Shown here: positions 11,828 through 23,729 of the stretch, piece after piece
Numbering within the stretch: the stretch's first letter is position 1
Layout: each line of letters starts with the position of its first letter
Source of the DNA: Orobanche coerulescens
Taxonomy: Eukaryota > Streptophyta > Magnoliopsida > Lamiales > Orobanchaceae
Assembly (NCBI GenBank): GCA_033398695.1
Contig: CM065814.1
Span: 107,448,501 to 107,512,500, forward strand
Length of the DNA stretch: 64,000 nt
Reading direction: 5' to 3'
Program-made: the position numbers and the translations under genes
The notes under the pieces: generated by a model
Databases searched by the model: none
Seen by the model: the letters and a program-made list of their open reading frames with translations, nothing else
Told to the model about the DNA's origin: nothing

Positions 11828-12163
11828 GTTGTTGGGTCCCCTCTGGCGATCGCGGGCGACCGCCGTTTTCTATATTATAATAAGATGGCCGATTGTCCCG
11901 TCACGTGGGGTTTTCCCTTAAAGTCTGGGGCTGATGCTGGTGGCCAGCTGTGCGAGCCAATGGGAAGCCAGCACGCGTCCTGGGTCGCTGTCCGGGGAGG
12001 ACCCACTTTGTACCTTTCGGCGGCCCTGTCGGTAGGTGAGGTAGGTGACAGGCTGGGGTCAAATGTCCTATCTGTCGGCGCCCTTTGTGGATCTGCACGT
12101 GGGCCACCGTCCAAGATTCGGTCTTCGACGACTTTGACGGATGTTGGATCCATACGTGGCGCG

Positions 12164-12356
12164 AGACGATCGTATCCGGTTCGCACATCAAAGACGATGG
12201 CCAGATACCGAAAGACGATCGCTGGGTACCAAAAGACGATCGCCGTATGTACCGATCGCTGGGTGTTTGCCCAGAGTATGTTTTCTATGGTTGGATTCTC
12301 TGATCGTGATGCCGATCGCCATCGAGGCTCTGAACGTGATGCCGATCGCCATCGAG
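12164..12356. repeat. CGATCG palindrome array in the Tat U3
   Basis: CGATCG or GATCG occurs in AGACGATCGC, TACCGATCGC, and in a tandem pair of CGTGATGCCGATCGCCATCG separated by about 30 bp (12305-12356). It is upstream of the minus-strand TATA hairpin. Confidence 0.65.
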
Positions 12357-12378
12357 GCGTATAAATCGCCGCACAACA

Positions 12379-12390
12379 ATTGCCCCCAGC
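12379..12390 (-). other. Polypurine tract of the Tat element
   Basis: The minus strand reads GCTGGGGGCAAT immediately before the LTR start TGTTG. It fixes the element's orientation as minus. Confidence 0.75.
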
Positions 12391-12519
12391 TCGCTTCGAT
12401 GTTGAAAAACACGGGGTGAGGTGGCACTGTTGGCGATCGCCAATGTTTAGATGATCAGGCGATCCAATTTCAAATTTGGACGATCTCCTTTTGCGCTGGG
12501 AGCAGCGGGAAATGAAGGC
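12391..12519. other. Tat sequence between PPT and the opposite-strand gene (left part)
   Basis: Joins to 38196 once the LARD insertion is removed, giving about 310 bp upstream of the TATA box at 38389. It holds a perfect 14-bp palindrome, TTGGCGATCGCCAA, at 12430-12443. No ORF is seen. Confidence 0.6.
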
Positions 12520-12524
12520 GGGCT
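12520..12524. repeat. Target site duplication GGGCT (left)
   Basis: GGGCT directly before TGTAACATCC; the partner is 38191-38195 directly after GGATATTACA. Confidence 0.9.
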
Positions 12525-13454
12525 TGTAACATCCCCAGATCGAACCAGGAATATTACACGCCGCAGACCCTCTCCGCGAGGATCCACCAGGCTAGACATC
12601 AAAACAACACATTACATTACATACCGACGAATCAAAATAACGAACCAATACACCGATTTGGTCTTTCGACACAGACTTACAAATAAAAATACATAAACTC
12701 ATCCAGACTCATACCCACGCAAGGGTAAAATACTTGCAACAACGAACAATAAGACAGCGGAAAAGACAATACAATGGACTCCGACTAACTGAACCCAAAA
12801 CTGGCCTTCGTATGATTAGTATCATTCGTCTTTCATCATCCCTCGTACCGATCCTGTGTCTTGCTCCCGAAAACCTGCATGTACCTGGACACAATACAGA
12901 TATCCACCCCCCGATTACTCGGGGGTTAGCAAAACTCCACTGTTTCGCTAGTGCAAGTATAAAGTGCAAATACGAGCCATACACAACACATTTCGAGAAT
13001 ACAACGAAAGACTTCCCGAGGTATATTTAGTTAAAAATAGTTCAAGTCTTGAAAGTAGAAACGAAGTAAGTAAGCACTTTGAAAACACTTCCAAATCTCG
13101 GGAGTTTTGAAAACATTTGAAATTGAAAAGTTCTTAATTCCTCGAAAGTCATTTAGGGTCACAGCCCCAAAGTTCTTTTTCCAAAATGCAAATCCGTTAA
13201 CAAAACGTGGGGTCCACGACCCAACCATTACAGTAACAAAACACAGGGTCCACGACCCGATCATCCACTTCAATTCACTTACAAGTGCACATTACACATA
13301 ACACATTAATCTTATGCCATTCTAGCCAAGCACCGAGAGTCGATATATAATGTCTCTCGACCCTGAGCACAAAGCATTGTGATACTCCGAACAATATCAC
13401 AATTAATCATCAAAACATCAACATCAATATCACAGCAACCACACTTGGTAACCC

Positions 13455-13668
13455 GTGGCCGTACCCATTAGTATCGGCCCCCAGAGGCCCCGTCGGACCG
13501 TCCCTAGGTGGGAAACCACTTCCGCGGCCGTACCCATTAGTATCGGCCCCTAGAGGTCCCGTCGAACCGTCCCCAGGTGGAAGAGCATCAACACACGCAC
13601 CCAAGTCCACTTTCGTGGCCGTACCCATTAGTATCGGCCCCCAGAGGCCACATGCCATCCCCAGGTGG
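13455..13668. repeat. Three-unit repeat in LARD R/U5
   Basis: GGCCGTACCCATTAGTATCG followed by GGCCCC(C/T)AGAGG and a CC(G/A)TCCC(C/T)AGGTGG-type end occurs three times. It recurs at about 30294-30510 and 36040-36258. It sits downstream of the TATA in transcription direction, like the tandem motif of Tekay-1. Confidence 0.85.
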
Positions 13669-14805
13669 AAGAGTAACAACTCACAGATTATAAAACCACA
13701 ATTCTCAAAGGTCAAACACACAAAATATATATAGTCGAGGTACCTTGCTAGAATGGCCACATTATCTAACACGTTCTCACGACCCAGAACTATAAAAATT
13801 CACAAGGGAATACAAGATCTCAACATCACCGAACGACACAACCAATATCACACGAACTCTCATATTCATCCATAACCACGTGACTCCAAGCACATAATTT
13901 CACAAGAGAATTACACTGTACATTTACCGACGCCATAATCATACATAATTACGTCACACGAAAGTAAGGTGATCCTATACTCGTCACTAACACACATATC
14001 CAACTAAGCATATTAATTCCCGACACACACGTTTCACCTTTACGAAAAGCATGGTGGTAAATATACCGATTCTTTTGAAAAATGGTTATAAATATTTATT
14101 TAGCACATATCGACACCTAGCAACCATTATATCCACAAACCACGTAATGTATGGGCAAGATACTTGCCTCGAAACCACGATCGCAACAAGACGACGGATG
14201 AAATACGGTCGAATAGCCCCGAACCCCCGAACAATATCAAGAACGCAATAGCACCACGAGTACTACGAGAATAACACCACACGAATCATCAATCACCAAA
14301 CGGGATTCAACATCGGAAATCCTCGAGCACCTATAATCCTCTGGAAGGAACAACAAAAGATGATTACGACAAGAATCAAGGCAAAAATGACGGAAATCCC
14401 AACAAACTATCGAAAGGAACTCATTGGGGCATTTAATCGAACACTAATGTTCAATAATTCCCAAGAACACTCGAATCGTCAATCGAGTTAAACAAACTCG
14501 ATATATGGATATACAATCCGTAGAACACGATTAATAACATCATACTACACCAACCGATGTATCAAAATTGGACTAGAATCGAAATCAAGAACAAATTCTC
14601 CAAAAAGTCAACTTGAAGGAAAATCAAGAAATATACCTTGATCCGACGAAACACACGGATTAGATGTTGATATAATCAACAAGAATCTTCCAAAACGCCT
14701 TGGAATTGATTAGAATCGGCCAAGAACTCGATTTCCCGAGCCTCCCGTCGCCAGCCGCCGAAAAAGGAAGAAAATTGCGTAAAAAAATGAAGTCTGGCCG
14801 AGCCA

Positions 14806-14819
14806 GGCTATATATAGCC
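14806..14819 (-). promoter_or_regulatory. TATA box as a 14-bp perfect palindrome (LARD LTR 1)
   Basis: GGCTATATATAGCC, with GCCA/GGC continuing the symmetry imperfectly. Copies are at 31646-31659 and 37393-37406. The array of TTACGGCCGTAA lies upstream on the minus strand. Confidence 0.7.
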
Positions 14820-14824
14820 GGCAG

Positions 14825-15090
14825 GGTTACGGACGTAACCGGCAGTGCCTTACGGCCGTAACTCGGCCCCTTACGGCCGTACTCGGCAGGCCTTACGGCC
14901 GTAACCGGCATTCGTCAAAAATCGCCAAAGACTGCGGACACTTACGACCAGAATCGGCACACATTACGGCCAGAATCGCCTTCGCCAGAAGTCGCCAGCG
15001 CCATACGACCGCATTCGATCACGCCTTACGGCCGAATCGCACACGTTACGGCCGTAATCGCACCTTACGGCCAGAACTCGCCAAAGCCAG
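14825..15090. repeat. TTACGGCCGTAA palindrome array, LARD LTR 1 U3
   Basis: About ten units of TTACGGCCGTAA or variants at 20-40 bp spacing. Matching arrays: 31665-31930 (LTR 2) and 37410-37665 (LTR 3). Copies 1 and 3 have many units changed to TTACGGCCAGAATCG, copy 2 only a few. Confidence 0.85.
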
Positions 15091-15607
15091 CCTGCTCCGG
15101 CCGTGACTCGGCCGTGGCCACTCCGACGGCCCGGACGACCCCGAAACCCGAACCTGAGTAAAAACCGAAGATACGGTTACGAAGTAATCGCAAAGACGAA
15201 TCCAAGAGCTAATAGAACACACGATTCCGACCATCCGAGGTGTCGGAATTCGACAACGGAAGTAATTACCCCAAACTTTGGGAAATTACAAAAATGGCCC
15301 AAAATGTCCGAAATACACGATACATGATCGAAACACCGAACCAACGCTCGCAACATGAATAATAACATTAAATGAACTTACGAGAAACTCGAAACAACAG
15401 TTTCAGACGAGATTCGCAAGAATCGAACTCAAGTGCGGAAAAGTCGCTAAAAAGCTCGGAACTCAACAAAACGATACCGAAACGAACTCGGATGACAAAA
15501 AGTGCAGAATTAATCATTCTCGGAATGACGAAACGGTCATGAGCAAGTCGTCAAAACGGACTTCCGCCGAAAAAATAAAATTTACCGGAAATCGAAAATT
15601 GCGGATA

Positions 15608-15615
15608 TTACATTC
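15608..15615. repeat. 8-bp target duplication TTACATTC (left)
   Basis: Partner at 16363-16370. Eight bases is the hAT target-duplication length. Confidence 0.9.
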
Positions 15616-16362
15616 TAGGGGTGGGCATGGGACGGGATGGGTCGGGATTGGGCGAATCCCATCCCATCCCGAAAATAAATTACCGGGACGGGACGGGACG
15701 GGATTGTGTATTTTGAAATTCATCCCGCACGTCCCGATCCCGTTCGGGTTCGGGTCGGGATCGGGACGGGACGAGATATCCCGCACATTTATTGATCTTG
15801 ACAGAAACTGTGAAAAAACGAATGAGACAGCTATAAATTTTGGAATTATCAAATGAATGAGGTAGAAATTTAAAAAAAAAATCCAAACTAGTCATTCCAA
15901 AAAAAGTGACCCCCAATATCCATTAGAAACTTAAAAAACACACAGAACAAAATAGATAGTAACGTAAACACGCACAAAAGACAATAGATGAATAATCCAA
16001 CTGCATAGTGCATATTACATCAACATCAACACGTGAAGATAAAATTCAAATTGAAAGTGCAGAAAGCATCAACTTAAAAGTGAAAACTTAAAACTGAAAC
16101 TTTGATGTTTCATACATCATACATCAATTTAGGGTTTACATGATTAAATGATATATAAAAAAATTGATTATATTAAATATTATGGGACGGGACGGGATTG
16201 ATCGGGATGGTCCCGGTCCCATCCCGTCCCATTTGAATAGTAACAGAGCGGGACGGGACGGGATGGGATTGCCATTTTAAGAAACTATCCCGTCCCGTCC
16301 CGCTAGTTTTCGGGACGGGATTGGAACGGGATCGGAATTTCGGGTTCAAGTGCCCAACCCTA
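15616..16362. mobile_element. hAT-type MITE, 747 bp, rich in GGGACGGGAC
   Basis: Ends are TAGGGGTGGGCA and TGCCCAACCCTA, an imperfect terminal inverted repeat, flanked by the 8-bp duplication. Both subterminal regions are dense in GGGACGGGAC or its complement (15630-15780 and 16185-16325) around an AT-rich core. No transposase is encoded. It lies at the LTR 1/internal border and is absent from the matching place at 32455-32470, which instead carries a footprint. Confidence 0.9.
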
Positions 16363-16385
16363 TTACATTCTACCCTCCTTAAAAG

Positions 16386-16404
16386 AAGTTTCGTCCCGAA
16401 ACTT
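16386..16404. other. PPT-proximal hairpin, LARD copy 1
   Basis: AAGTTTCG, TCC, CGAAACTT: 8-bp perfect arms, 3-nt loop. Identical to the core of the Tekay-1 hairpin, although no pol is present. Copy 2 is at 32486-32504. Confidence 0.8.
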
Positions 16405-16938
16405 AAAACAAGTAGGGAAAAGCAATATCCCGCCAGGAAAACTAAACGAGACACGCAAGGAAACGCGTAACTTACGCCCATCGGCGAAACGTTACAAGCA
16501 ACACAAAGGAATATACGGCGTGAAAACACGCTCCACGACGACCAACACGACGTCGCCGTTAGGGATATAACAAAACCAACAAGTAACAAGCGTCATCAAA
16601 TGGATAATACAATCAAGTCAATTATCCGAACAATCACAAAACACAACGGACGAAAATCAATACGATTGACCATCCCAACGGTACGTCAATCAAAACGCGA
16701 GCCAATCGCTGAACAAATACAGAATTCCACCGCCCAAGGGTTGGAAGATCGAAAACGAGACTAATTTTCCGAACTTGGAAAGGTCACAACGATATATAGA
16801 TCAATTTGGGACAATATCAGAACTCGTTCGAATGACAAAGGTGAGAAACAACACCAGGTCAGAAGCATCAACGAACACAGTCGAGTCGTTACAGTTGGAC
16901 GAAACAGAAGAGAAAGAAAGAAAAATGTGGGTATTACA

Positions 16939-16975
16939 TCATATCACCTTTAAAAGAGGTTTCGTCCCGAAACCT
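16939..16975 (-). other. Second, internal PPT-like tract and hairpin in the LARD
   Basis: Follows an LTR-like GTGGGTATTACA end. The hairpin is AGGTTTCG, TCC, CGAAACCT (16957-16975), with arm changes that compensate relative to 16386-16404. Copy 2 is at 33039-33075. Confidence 0.7.
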
Positions 16976-17996
16976 AAACAACGAGAACGGCGTCGGAATA
17001 GCAACCTTCCCGACTATACCCTCTTGGTCCACATCCGATCTTCATGGCCATTAGTATCGTGGTCACGATCGCGCCTCTCGCCCATCAAAGATACTAAGCG
17101 GATTCCCACTTAATACGATTGCACAACTTCGCAAAATATTATACTAAAGTACCAACTCAGCACGACATATCACATAAGGTAACCAATAACAACTCGAAAA
17201 GAAAATCCACGAGGTATCCTTTTAAAGGAAATCTTTTGAAAATCCTTGGATTTGTATGCTATTTAAAATAAACTTTAAAAGTACTTTTAGTACCTCGGGT
17301 TGTTTCATCAAAACTTGTAAACAACGCACTTTAACCGTCTCATTTGAAATCATTTGAAGTCATCATGCCTCTACGTATCATCATCACCGTTAACAACTAA
17401 CAAGTTAACCATGCAAGATCATCAAATCATTCTTACATACTCTAACATTTCCCAATCCGAGTTTGAACTTTACATCGAGTGAGATTTTTCATCTTTCACT
17501 ATATATTTTTGAAAATAAAAATCGCATTGGTTTTTGAAGTAAAATATTTTTATGGTGTGAAAGATTTTTGAAAATCATTCACTCGAATTATTTGAAAATA
17601 CAACAATACGTTAAAAATCATTTTCGAAAATTCTCCCAACACTTCACAAACATCAACGACGGTAATATTTTACAAAATGTCTACATGTACTTTAAAACAA
17701 CTCTTACAAATACCATTGAGGTTTTATTTGAGAATCCAAGGCCGGCTTGCCAATTCCAAATAATTTTCGAAGTATACACGGAGCCGCCGATTAATCGAAC
17801 CGTCAAAACTCTGTGAAGTTTCCAGGGAAGTGTTTTTGAACACACACGACGGACATAATTTATCAATTCATCAAACACAATCAAATATCACCTAGCAATG
17901 CGAAAAGTCTTAACACACATTCACGCACAACAGTTGTTATCACTAGACACCACGTAGAGAATACAACTACAGGTGATTGGCCGTAAAAGTTAGACC

Positions 17997-18001
17997 TAAC
18001 G
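17997..18001. repeat. Target site duplication TAACG (left) of Tekay-4
   Basis: Partner 28333-28337. The unfilled site is seen once, near 34096-34101, in LARD internal copy 2. Confidence 0.92.
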
Positions 18002-20817
18002 TGTAGCACACCCGCACTAACTGCCTAACTTACACTATCTTATATCATATTAGTACTTATAAATTACGGTGAAATTTCGACAGAATTTCCCCTAAACTAG
18101 TACCTATCCCAAACCTGTGACATAAAACCAACACAAGTATCATACAGAGACATCTAGTCTCAATCCGAATCAAACTCATGACATCAATATCCCCGTAGCT
18201 ATAACTACAAGAGATTAGCAAACCACAAAACTTTGAGCTTCTCAAATTACTTATTTATTTTACATTACGATATTTAAACAACCTCACAGGTTAAACAAAC
18301 ATACTAAGTGAACTTAAAGTACCCATCACACCATCAACGACACTCGAACCTATGAGTACATTACTCAATACATATTTATAAAGTAAGGTTCACAAACAAG
18401 AACGAAAGTATGTTAAGCCCATGGTTAAGCCCGACAGGTCGTCATCCATATACGTCGACCCTCAGCAACAGTGGAACTCCAACTCATCCAGCGAGGGAAC
18501 ATACTCAAGCATCAGAATTACCTACAATGCATAAACTACGTGAGCTAAAGCCCAATAAGTAGAAATCATGCATGTTATGTATCATGTCTGATGCAACATA
18601 TGACATATGATTATCAATGAGAATCTCTCAAAATCATTTTCTTATCCTTGGGCCCGTTGAACCACGTACTAAGCACCGGAATGAACTCAACATCATATCA
18701 TATCATGAGGCATGCATCTACCATGCCAGACATATAAGGCATGCATCTACCACACCAAATATATCGTGAGAACACGCATCTACCATGTCTCACACATGAT
18801 ATAAGCACGCATCTACCGTGCTAAACATATCGTAAAAGCATGCATCTACCATGCCTCGGTGCTCTAGCAGCGGCCAACAAAACATTTTTCTTTTCTTTCT
18901 TTCCATGATTGTACCATGCATGCAGACACTAGTGAGTATCCTGTTATGCATGCATGTGAAGATGCTAATGGATGTTATGATCATGTAAGGTGCAACCAAA
19001 CACTTTAATCATACTACAGATCAATCATCCAATACAATACACTCTCAAGATATCATCAAGTTTACAAACAATACTATGTTTATGCATTGTAGTTGCAGAT
19101 GGATTTCTACTTACCTTGATCGGGTAATACCCTTACGTTTATACCAATAGGGGGTGGTTGGGATGATATATCTTCAGAACCTGTTTCAAGGAATGTGTTT
19201 CAAGGATTTACATACCACACGCAAGGTTTAACTCTCTTTATATCGAAAGGGTTTACCACTTCGCATAACCGGTGTTCTATGTACTATATGTCGGTTTATC
19301 GATGTACACCAGCCCATTAACCAATCAATTTTGGACTTATAATTCCTTAATAAATCTATTAGTCTCTGTTTATAAAGTTCATTCAACTCTCACAACTTAA
19401 AATTTCAAGGTTTTATAACAAACACTTGATTAAGAGAGTTTATCAAAGTCTTGTTATAATCAGATTTTGTTTTGCTTATAACCACTATAATATAAGTTTA
19501 ATTTGCACCATTTTTTGATATAATATCCCTAAGATATTTAAGAATAAGTATACTGAAACTCCTGACCCTGAAACATACGGATCAAGTAACATATACTATT
19601 AATTCCAAAAGGTGGCAGAATTGGTTCCTTTATCGCCTTAGTGAGTTTTAAGACTCATAAATCCATATTTAACACAAGGGTTTGCCATGGCTGAATTTTT
19701 AACATCATTATAACATGTATAAGAACATATACAAGCTCTCACACCTTCGAAATAGCTAAGAAACATAGCAAGAATAAGGAAGAAACAAAGGAAACTCACC
19801 TTGATTGTCAAAGGAATTGAGGTGTTGATGTTTTTGATGATTTCTTCTTGAATATTTGGTGATTTTTCGAAGTGTGAAGCTTCTTGATAATGTTCAGACT
19901 GTAAATGAGGGTTGAGGGTCGGATTTATCCATCAACCAAGTGTCTTAAGTCGGTTATGAAGGTGAAATGTCCAAAATACCCTCGAATGACTACTAGAGAC
20001 TAGGTTTGAAATAATTGATCGATTCAAGTAGTTATGATCCGGTTCTTGGAGTGTTTGAACCGGTTACTAGTAGATATTGACCTCATTTAGGGTATGGATG
20101 GTCTTTAAAATGGTTTAGTAGAAGTTTATGGTGTATTTTTATTGCTTAAACTCGATTACCACTGCGAACAATGTTGAAAATGCTAGTGAAGGACTTTATT
20201 GTAAAACTTCACAAATGAGACACTGTAGGTAAGAATGGAAGAAATCATTTATAAAAATATAATTAATATGATAAACTAAAAGATAAGTTCAATTCCTACC
20301 GCAGTTGGAACGAATGAGGTATAGACAGATCACAGTATTTTACAAACGTTATCAGATACAATCATAAATTGTATCCTATTAGGTATTGACAAGAGTCAAA
20401 GGCACTTGACGCGTGTTAGTTTATTGAATGATGGTTATCCACTTGAATCGTCAAGTTAAGGTGACCCACTACACGCGCCGACTAAAATCTCGAGGTAAGC
20501 TATTTAACCTCCGATAGACACGTCAGTGACACCTTTATAACTTCTAGGCTTACCACGTGTACTTAGAGTTTTATAAGATCTTTACACATATTTTATTTTC
20601 GTATTGGAAATACAATGAATAACATAACTTAGTCCCGTAACATATACCACGATTGTGTTTTAGACATGAGTTCAAATGTTTAGCACATTCCTATGTGTGA
20701 AATTAACTATAAGATCAACTGAACCATGAAACATCAAGTAATCCAAATAACACATAATTAACAAGTTATGCATGAATCATATTGACCAAGTGAGTAATGT
20801 TAGGCTCGGGTATCACA
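18002..20817 (-). repeat. Tekay-4 3' LTR
   Basis: TGTAGCACACCCGCAC to CGGGTATCACA. It contains the 5-unit GCATGCATCTACCATGC array. No CpG palindrome array of the kind in the other LTRs is visible, nor did I find a clear TATA hairpin. Confidence 0.92.
18704..18858. repeat. Five ~35-bp tandem units with GCATGCATCTACCATGC
   Basis: Each unit is a small hairpin (GCATG...CATGC, or CACG/CGTG variants with matching changes such as GCACGCATCTACCGTGC), spaced by ATATCGTRARA-type DNA. The paired change of CAT/ATG to CAC/GTG on both arms keeps the pairing. The copy in the 5' LTR is 26220-26372. Confidence 0.85.
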
Positions 20818-21342
20818 TCCTCCCCTCCTGATAAAAATTTCGTCCCCGAAATTTAACTTCCTGAAAAGATCAGGGTATTTAGCCCTCATTTCATCTTCTC
20901 TCTCCCAAGTGGCTTCTTCAACGAGTTGATTTCTCCACAACACTTTGACTAGTGGCACCTCTTTATTTCTGAGTTTCTTTACTTCTCTTAGTAAGATTTG
21001 TACCGGTATCTCCTCGTAACTCAAATCTGCCTCCATCTCAACTGGTTCATTCTTGAGAATGTGGGATGGATTCGCAATGTATTTTCTTAGTAGAGAAATG
21101 TGAAATACATTGTGTATCTGAGACATTGATGATGGCAACTCTAGTCGATAAGCCACTTCACCAACCCGCTCAGTAATAGGAAATGGCCCAATGTATCTTG
21201 GACTCAGTTTTCCTTTCTTACCAAATCTCATTATTACCTTCATTGGAGAAACCTTCAGGAATACACGATCACCCATGGCAAATTCCACTGCTCTCCTTCT
21301 GGTATCTGCATAACTCTTTTTGCGCTTTGAGCCGTTTCTCAT
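20800..21342 (-). pseudogene. Tekay-4 integrase C-terminus and chromodomain
   Basis: The 180-residue stretch carries the INT C-terminal GKLSPRYIGPFPITERVGEV block and a chromodomain (VPLVKVLWRNQLVEEATWE, then YPDLF). The frame continues through the hairpin (coding NFGDEIF) and PPT, and ends 17 bp inside the 3' LTR, as often in Tekay elements. A frame change near 21345-21490 separates it from the integrase core. Confidence 0.88.
20818..20854 (-). other. PPT and hairpin, Tekay-4
   Basis: The minus strand reads ATCAGGAGGGGAGGA before the LTR. The hairpin AAATTTCG, TCCC, CGAAATTT (20835-20854) here lies within the pol reading frame. Confidence 0.82.
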
Positions 21343-21490
21343 TCTTTCTCCGATTAGTGAAAGCGCTTCATCATTTCTTGAATCATATCAGACCTAAAAC
21401 TCTTCTTTCACCAACCTCATCCCAATGTACGGTGATCGACACTTCCGCCATACAAAGCTTCATAAGGAGCCATTCCAATTGTACTGATAA

Positions 21491-22060
21491 TCAAGTATTG
21501 TAGGAGAATTCAATTAGGGGTAAATGTTTGATCCACTGTCCTTGAAAGTCCATAACACAGGATCTGAGCATATCTTCAAGAGTTTGTATAGTTCTTTCTG
21601 ATTGCCCATCCGACTGTGGATGATAAGCAGTGCTGAAAGAAAAGTGGGTACCCAATTCTCTATGCAGGCTCTTCCAAAAAGCTGATACAAATCGTGAATC
21701 TCTGTCCGATACAATAGATAATGGAACCCCATGTAGCCTCACTATTTCCTGTATATAGAGTTGAGCATAACGATCAATGGAGTATGTCGTACAAACTGGG
21801 AGAAAGTGAGCAGATTTTGTCAATCTATCAACTATAACCCAGATAGAATTGTGTCCTTTAACCGTTCTTGGTAAACCTATCACAAAATCCATCGTAATGT
21901 CCTCCCACTTCCATTTTGGAACAAATAAAGGTTTCAAGGTTCCTGCTGGTCTTTGATGCTCAGCTTTTACCTGTTGACATGTTAGGCATTGCTCCACATA
22001 TTGTGCAATATCTTCTTTCATACCTGGCCACCAATAGTGTAGTTTCAAGTATCTGTACAT
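21491..22060 (-). pseudogene. Tekay-4 integrase core
   Basis: HHCC-finger cysteines (CLTCQQVK), then a catalytic core with all acidic residues visible: [20 protein letters not shown] and DGQSERTIQ. The open part starts inside the zinc finger at the Tyr-rich [14 protein letters not shown]. The upstream finger half is at the end of the preceding frame, separated by a frame change near 22080-22095. The 3' end breaks near 21490. Confidence 0.88.
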
Positions 22061-22092
22061 TTTGGTTGCTCCTGGATGTACTGAATATGGTG

Positions 22093-23193
22093 TTAAGTGC
22101 CCTCTAGTAATATTTCTTTGCGAACATCTTCAAGATTAGGCACACATAAACGATTTCTAAATCGAATAATACCATCTTCTGACAATTGGAAATCTGACGA
22201 GGTTCCTAATTTAATGTTCTTCTTTATTTTCTCTAACACTTGATCCTCTTTCTGGCCTTGCTGAATTCTATCTATTAAAGTAGGTCGAAGGGTTAGTGCT
22301 GACAATTTTGCTTCTAGACATCCATGTTGGATAATTTCCACATCCATATTCATCAAATCGTGTAATTCTGGCTTCTGGATCAAGGTCATGGCCGCAATGG
22401 ATTGTGCTGATTTTCTGCTTAGGGCATCTGCTACGACATTAGCTTTACCAGGGTGGTAGTTGATGACACAATCATAGTCTTTAACAAGTTCCAACCATCT
22501 CCGCTGTCTCATATTTAATTCTTTCTGAGTGAAGAAATATTTCAGGCTCTTGTGATCAGTATAAATTTCACAGCGTTCTCCATATAGGTAATGCCTCCAT
22601 ATTTTAAGTGCAAACACCACTGCAGCAAGTTCTAAATCATGTGTCGGGTAGTTCTTTTCATACTCCTTCAGTTGTCTAGATGCATATGCTATTACTTTAC
22701 CATTCTGCATTAATACACAACCCAGACCATTCTTTGAAGCATCACTGTAGACTTTAAAACCTCGAGTTCCCATTGGAATGGTCAAGATCGGTGATGATGT
22801 CAGCCGCCTCTTAAATTCTTGAAAGCTTTGCTCACATGATTCTGTCCACTTGAAGGGAACATTCTTTTTAGTCAGTTGTGTTAATGGAGAGGCAATCTTG
22901 GAGAATCCCTCTACGAATCGACGGTAATATCCAGCTAGACCAAGAAAGCTGCGTACTTCTGTAGAATTTGTGGGTTGCGGCCAGTTATTGATTGTTTCAA
23001 CTTTGCTTGGGTCTACTGAAATCCCTGCTCCGGATATAACATGCCCCAAGAATACCACTCGGTCTAACCAGAATTCACACTTTTTAAACTTAGCATATAA
23101 TTGTTTCTGTTTTAAGACTTCTAAAACTTTCCTTAGATGCACTGTATGGTCTTCTTTGGTCTTCGAATATATGAGAATATCATCAATAAACAC
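22093..23193 (-). pseudogene. Tekay-4 RT (palm end), connection and RNase H
   Basis: 366 residues. It begins at the catalytic FIDDILIYS, continues through [17 protein letters not shown] and [16 protein letters not shown], then RNase H ([58 protein letters not shown]). The catalytic Asp/Glu positions look intact. The start shown is only where the frame opens, not a true start: the RT fingers are in another frame at 23261-23581. Confidence 0.9.
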
Positions 23194-23260
23194 GATAACA
23201 AACTTATCCCTAAGTCTTTAAACACTCTATTCATTAAATCCATAAATGTCAGGGCATTTG

Positions 23261-23729
23261 TTAGGCAAACGGCATCACCAAAAACTCATAGTGTCCGTAC
23301 CTCGTCTTGAATGCCGTTTTTGGGATGTCCTCTTCCTTTATCTTCAATTGATGGTACCACGATCGCAGATCAATTTTGGAAAAGATAGATGCGCCTTGAA
23401 GTTGATCAAACAAGTCATCAATTCGAGGTAAAGGATACTTGTTCTTGATCGTAACTTTGTTGAGCTCTCGATAGTCTATACACATCCTCAAGGAACCATC
23501 CTTCTTACGAACAAACAATATTGGTGCTCCCCATGGTGAATAACTAGGCCTAATGAGGCCTTTGTCTAACAACTCTTGCAATCGGGTCTTTAATTCCTTT
23601 AATTCACTGGTGCCATTACGTATGGTGACTTTGATATTGGTGCCGTTCCTACCGTAAGTTAATCACAAACTCTATTTCACGATCCGGTGGCGATCCGGTA
23701 GATCATCAGAAACACTTCGTGGTATTGTT
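23261..23729 (-). pseudogene. Tekay-4 RT fingers and PR-RT junction
   Basis: Open from 23581 to 23261 with [39 protein letters not shown] and FLVMPF. A substitution places Trp in DLRSWYHQL, where Gly is usual. The frame ends right after MPF because bases are missing near 23225-23262. The stretch 23582-23729 is the PR-RT linker (GSPPDREIEF-type sequence) with several one-base losses. Confidence 0.85.

Larger units (their letters stand above)
11530..12378 (-). repeat. Tat 3' LTR
   Basis: The right end is fixed by the PPT: the minus strand reads GCTGGGGGCAAT then TGTTGTGCGGCG. The left end is not resolved and is placed by the typical spacing from the TATA box. It holds a CGATCG-rich U3 and a TATA hairpin at 11802-11827. 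No coding region is visible. Confidence 0.6.
12525..15612 (-). repeat. LARD LTR copy 1 (left outer, 3' LTR)
   Basis: Runs TGTAACATCCCCAG to GCGGATATTACA (3088 bp). It contains CTCGGGGGTTAGCAAA, GGGTCCACGACC repeats (13200-13262), a three-unit GC-rich repeat (13455-13668), a TATA palindrome (14806-14819) and a TTACGGCCGTAA array. Several array units here read GGCCAGAATCG instead of GGCCGTAACCGG. Confidence 0.92.
16363..17996 (-). mobile_element. LARD internal domain copy 1, PPT side
   Basis: Non-coding. It starts with the PPT (TACCCTCCTTAAAAG) and hairpin 16386-16404. At 16938 a second LTR-like end (GTGGGTATTACA) is followed by another PPT-like tract and hairpin (16957-16975), so the domain is itself a composite. 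The rest (17200-17900) is AT-rich with runs of TTTTGAAAAT type. It is nearly identical to 32471-34095. Confidence 0.8.

Noticed and set aside
20300..20560. CpG palindrome array in the Tekay-4 LTR
   Set aside because: Only isolated ACGCGT or ACGCGC-type sites occur; no repeated palindromic unit, so not counted with the other families.
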